Shown: positions 4,424 through 6,123 of the stretch, one piece after another
Layout: the number at the start of each line of letters is the position of its first letter
Position numbering within the stretch: position 1 is the stretch's first letter
DNA from: an uncultured Aeromicrobium sp.
GTDB taxonomy: Bacteria > Actinomycetota > Actinomycetes > Propionibacteriales > Nocardioidaceae
NCBI RefSeq assembly: GCF_946221465.1
Contig: NZ_CAMJVP010000206.1
Location: 1 to 6,123 of the forward strand
Direction: 5' to 3'
Length of the DNA stretch: 6,123 bases
Translations under genes and position numbers: made by a program
Notes under the pieces: model-generated
Databases searched by the model: none
Told to the model about the DNA's origin: nothing
What the model saw: the letters and a program-made list of their open reading frames with translations, nothing else

Positions 4424-5280
4424 GGCAGATCGCCCCCGGTGTCGGGGGCGGCAAGCCCTGCGGTGAGCACGAGGTCGTCGTCGCGCAGCAGCGCGCGGAG
4501 GGGTTCGCCGTTCAGCAGCCGCAGCAACAGGCCGCGCCCGGTGTTGGTGCCGGACAGGGCAGGGTCGGGGTGGCCGAGCACGATCCGCAGCAGCGTCGTC
4601 CACGACGAGCCGGGAATATCCAGCAGGGCGCGGGCCTGCCGGTCACGGCGCAGCGTCTCGAACGCCGACGCCCGCGAGACAGACTCCGCAAGCCGGCCGG
4701 TGATGTACTCCACCGCCGCCCGCGCCGTCACCGGCTCCCAGCCCACCCAGGAAAGCAGCGCGATGGTGTCCTCCACCGCGACGGTGACGTTCACCGTACG
4801 CTCCGGTACCACCTCATCGCCGTCCTGCTCCTCGTCGGTGTCGGCGAAGGGGGCGATATGGAAGGCGGGGTGGTAGTCGGGCAGCGGGTTCTCCCGATCA
4901 CTGAACCTCTCCGCGTCGTGGAACACCGAATAGCGGGGGCGGCGTGCCTGGTGCACCGAGCACAGCAGCCCGTTGCCGCGTTCCTCGCCGATGCAGGTCA
5001 CCTGCACCGCGCGGGTGACCACCGCCCACGGGTCATCCGCCCGGCGGGTCGCCGCTCCCCGCATGGCCTCGAACGCGGCCGAGGCAGCCTCCCACGGGTC
5101 CAGGCCGTGCTTCTTCGCGAGCGCGGCGTACTTGTCGGCGGCATGCCGCATCAGCAAGGCGGCCTCCGGGTCGTGCCGCCACGCGCCCGTGCCCGCCTCG
5201 TGCAGCCGGTTCAAGAGCGCGCGCAGCGCCTCCGAGTCCTCGAATCTCGCCCGCTGTTCGCGGGTGCTTTCCGGTGTCAT
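4420..5280 (-). CDS. Protein of unknown function with possible sigma-like helical N-terminal domain
   Basis: I do not recognise this 286-residue soluble protein firmly. Residues about 38-98 read like a sigma-region-2-type helical pattern: AALLMRHAADKYAALAKKHG, then LDPWEAASAAFEAMRG and DPWAVVTRAV. The middle contains Cys96 and Cys107 near IGEERGNGLLCSVHQARRP, an acidic stretch (about 147-158, DTDEEQDGDE) and a helical C-terminal half (170-268) with SRASAFETLRRDRQARALL, which could be a second DNA-binding or packing unit. No membrane segment. ATG at 5280 is preferred over the adjacent in-frame GTG (5283) because AGGAGGT lies 6 nt upstream. The binding site is inside an inverted repeat, so translation may be controlled. 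The gene overlaps the ParB-like start by ATGA, implying coupled, related roles. Sigma relationship is a weak inference from pattern alone. Confidence 0.7.
   Translation of the reverse strand: MTPESTREQRARFEDSEALRALLNRLHEAGTGAWRHDPEAALLMRHAADKYAALAKKHGLDPWEAASAAFEAMRGAATRRADDPWAVVTRAVQVTCIGEERGNGLLCSVHQARRPRYSVFHDAERFSDRENPLPDYHPAFHIAPFADTDEEQDGDEVVPERTVNVTVAVEDTIALLSWVGWEPVTARAAVEYITGRLAESVSRASAFETLRRDRQARALLDIPGSSWTTLLRIVLGHPDPALSGTNTGRGLLLRLLNGEPLRALLRDDDLVLTAGLAAPDTGGDLP
4431..4450 (-). promoter_or_regulatory. Strong hairpin covering the parB-like ribosome binding region
   Basis: CGCCCCCG (4431-4438) and CGGGGGCG (4443-4450) are perfect 8-bp arms around GTGT. In the minus-strand mRNA the hairpin ends 7 nt before the ATG of the ParB-like gene and contains the only purine-rich sequence (GGGGGCG) that could serve as its ribosome binding site. 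It is inside the last codons of the upstream gene, so ribosomes finishing that gene would melt it and re-initiate at ATGA. Confidence 0.5.
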
Positions 5281-5364
5281 CACAGCACCTCCTGCACAGC
5301 AGGTGCACCGGGACTCCCACCCGTGATCGGGTACCTCGGTTTTCGGGATTTGTGCATCGCCGGC
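5281..5364. promoter_or_regulatory. Spacer with several inverted repeats between the 153-aa and 286-aa genes
   Basis: Besides the hairpin at 5285-5306, this 84-nt gap has ACCCG-TGAT-CGGGT (5319-5332), a perfect 5-bp inverted repeat, and the 8-bp palindrome GGTGCACC (5302-5309). A more AT-rich patch at 5338-5356 (GGTTTTCGGGATTTGTGCA) could carry a minus-strand promoter, but I find no convincing -35/-10 pair. The gap probably starts a separate transcript or translation unit for the 286-aa and ParB-like genes. Confidence 0.35.
5285..5306 (-). promoter_or_regulatory. Inverted repeat enclosing the ribosome binding site of the 286-aa gene
   Basis: GCACCT (5285-5290) and AGGTGC (5301-5306) are perfect inverted arms with a 10-nt loop, and an alternative inner stem CCTGC/GCAGG (5291-5295 and 5299-5303) is possible. 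In the minus-strand mRNA the strong AGGAGGT site (5293-5287) is in the 3' arm and loop, so folding would hide it. The heptamer TGCTGTG also occurs on both sides of the AGGAGG core. Confidence 0.45.
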
Positions 5365-5826
5365 TCACCCCAACCCGATTCCGGACCGCGACACCCACGA
5401 GTGCCGGGCGCTCCCGCCGCGACCGAACGCGGTCACCGGCGGCAGGCGACGCGCCCGCTCGCTGACCGCCCGTGCCCCGGAGCGGGCGACGGTGCGCACA
5501 CCCCGGTAGGCCTGTCCGGGTGCTTGGCGGGTGCGGCGGGCGAGCTCGGCATGGAAGTCGATGCCCTGCCCGGCCACTCTGCCCGTCCGCGCAGCCAGCA
5601 GATCAGTGGGCCGCACCCACTCCACCCCCGACCGTCGCCTCCCCGCCTCCACGTCGGCCTTCGGCTTCGTCACGGACGGGTCGCCGTGCCGGGCCAGCTC
5701 CGACACCTCCCCGTCCCCTCCTCGACGCGGCTCCTCGGTCGCCGCCGCAGACTCATCCCGGTGACCGTCGCGGAAGAGCGCAGGGGGCTGATCGTGCGTG
5801 GCGAGGTTCTGGTTGTCGTCGTTCAT
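5365..5826 (-). CDS. Hypothetical hydrophilic Arg-rich protein, 153 aa
   Basis: I do not recognise this protein. It is hydrophilic with no membrane segment: an acidic, probably disordered N-terminus (MNDDNQNLATHDQPPALFRD and onward to about residue 60), a more ordered middle (VEWVRPTDLLAARTGRVAGQ, 68-87; IDFHAELARRTR, 89-100), and a basic C-terminus with RARRLPPVTAFGRG (124-137). The basic tail could bind nucleic acid. The start ATG at 5826-5824 has a very strong ribosome binding site, GGAGGAGGAG, and overlaps the upstream HTH gene by ATGA, so the two are co-translated and probably work together. A longer in-frame extension to 5931 overlaps the HTH gene and is rejected. The protein may be an accessory to the HTH regulator or a nucleoid/partition helper; this is a guess from position only. 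Confidence 0.65.
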   Translation of the reverse strand: MNDDNQNLATHDQPPALFRDGHRDESAAATEEPRRGGDGEVSELARHGDPSVTKPKADVEAGRRRSGVEWVRPTDLLAARTGRVAGQGIDFHAELARRTRQAPGQAYRGVRTVARSGARAVSERARRLPPVTAFGRGGSARHSWVSRSGIGLG

Positions 5827-6123
5827 GTCTCCTCCTCCGAGTCGGGGCCGGTCAGCGCCGGCCGGGCGAACCACCGGCCCACCGTGGACGGGTGCACGCC
5901 CAAGTGCCGGGCGATCTGCTTGTTCGACCACCCCTCCGCCTCCCGCAGCAGCACCGCCGCCTCACGCCCCGCACCCCGCGAGACCGCCACCGTCGCCACA
6001 GGGACGGACGCCACCACCGCCTGGCCCGAGTCGGCCACAGGCGCTGTCGGCCGCTCGGTAGACAGATCGGATACAGGCGTCCGGGTGGGGCGGGTGAGGA
6101 TGACGGTGAGGTGGGTGATCGCC
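5823..6123 (-). CDS. C-terminal part of a helix-turn-helix protein (5' end outside window)
   Basis: The frame is open to the right edge of the window, so 99 C-terminal residues are visible and the true start is probably outside; an internal GTG at 6038 would give a 71-aa protein but has no clear ribosome binding site. Visible residues 53-86 form a helix-turn-helix: REAAVLLREAEGWSNKQIAR then HLGVHPSTVGRW, the resolvase/IS630-like HTH pattern with the turn at LGVHPST. A polar tail GPDSEEET follows. The preceding 50 residues look like a Pro/Thr/Val-rich linker. In actinobacterial elements such C-terminal HTHs are sometimes fused to membrane DUF2637-type domains, and the edge residues AITHLTVILT could be the end of a helix, but this cannot be decided here. 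It is likely a DNA-binding regulator and overlaps the 153-aa gene by ATGA. Confidence 0.65.
   Translation of the reverse strand, partial: AITHLTVILTRPTRTPVSDLSTERPTAPVADSGQAVVASVPVATVAVSRGAGREAAVLLREAEGWSNKQIARHLGVHPSTVGRWFARPALTGPDSEEET

Noticed and set aside
5319..5332. ACCCG-TGAT-CGGGT as an intrinsic terminator
   Set aside because: The stem is only 5 bp and no T-run follows on either strand; it is kept only as a possible operator.
1..6123. CRISPR array, tRNA/rRNA genes, insertion sequence or attachment site
   Set aside because: I found no regularly spaced direct repeats, no tRNA-like cloverleaf, no transposase and no terminal inverted repeats or tRNA-end duplication.

Overview
The window is very GC-rich, uses GTG as well as ATG starts, and packs its genes with 1-4 nt stop/start overlaps. 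This fits a high-GC actinobacterium (Actinomycetota); genus cannot be told from the sequence. Almost everything lies on the minus strand and reads from high to low coordinates. The content (ParB-like protein, bitopic VirB8/TcpC-like protein, transglycosylase plus M23 peptidase, small two-helix membrane proteins, start of a probable TrbL-like gene) is that of the conjugation block of an actinobacterial integrative conjugative element or conjugative plasmid. No relaxase, integrase, VirB4/VirD4 ATPase or replication gene is inside the window, so mobility is inferred from context.

Layout in transcription order on the minus strand: (1) 6123-4420, a maintenance/regulatory group: the C-terminal end of a helix-turn-helix protein, an Arg-rich hydrophilic 153-aa protein joined by an ATGA overlap, then an 84-nt spacer and a 286-aa protein with a possible sigma-like alpha-helical N-terminus. 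(2) 4423-3344, a ParB-like protein joined by an ATGA overlap, with an internal 46-residue repeat and a 27-bp near-perfect palindrome inside its coding sequence. (3) 3343-3246, a repeat-rich spacer. (4) 3245-1097, the envelope-spanning group: VirB8/TcpC-like protein, bifunctional peptidoglycan hydrolase, and an 88-aa two-helix membrane protein. (5) 1081-473, a SAM-dependent methyltransferase on the opposite strand. (6) 358-1, a second two-helix membrane protein paralogous to the first, a 16-codon coupling mini-ORF, and the first 14 codons of a probable TrbL-like gene.

A reasonable working model is that the HTH, sigma-like and ParB-like proteins control or stabilise the element, while the VirB8-like protein, hydrolase, paired small membrane proteins and TrbL-like protein build the secretion channel. 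The methyltransferase looks like cargo that splits the channel operon, so the genes beyond it probably need a promoter in the 359-472 divergent gap. The most unusual signals are the 27-bp palindrome within parB, two hairpins that cover ribosome binding sites, and the coupling mini-ORF.
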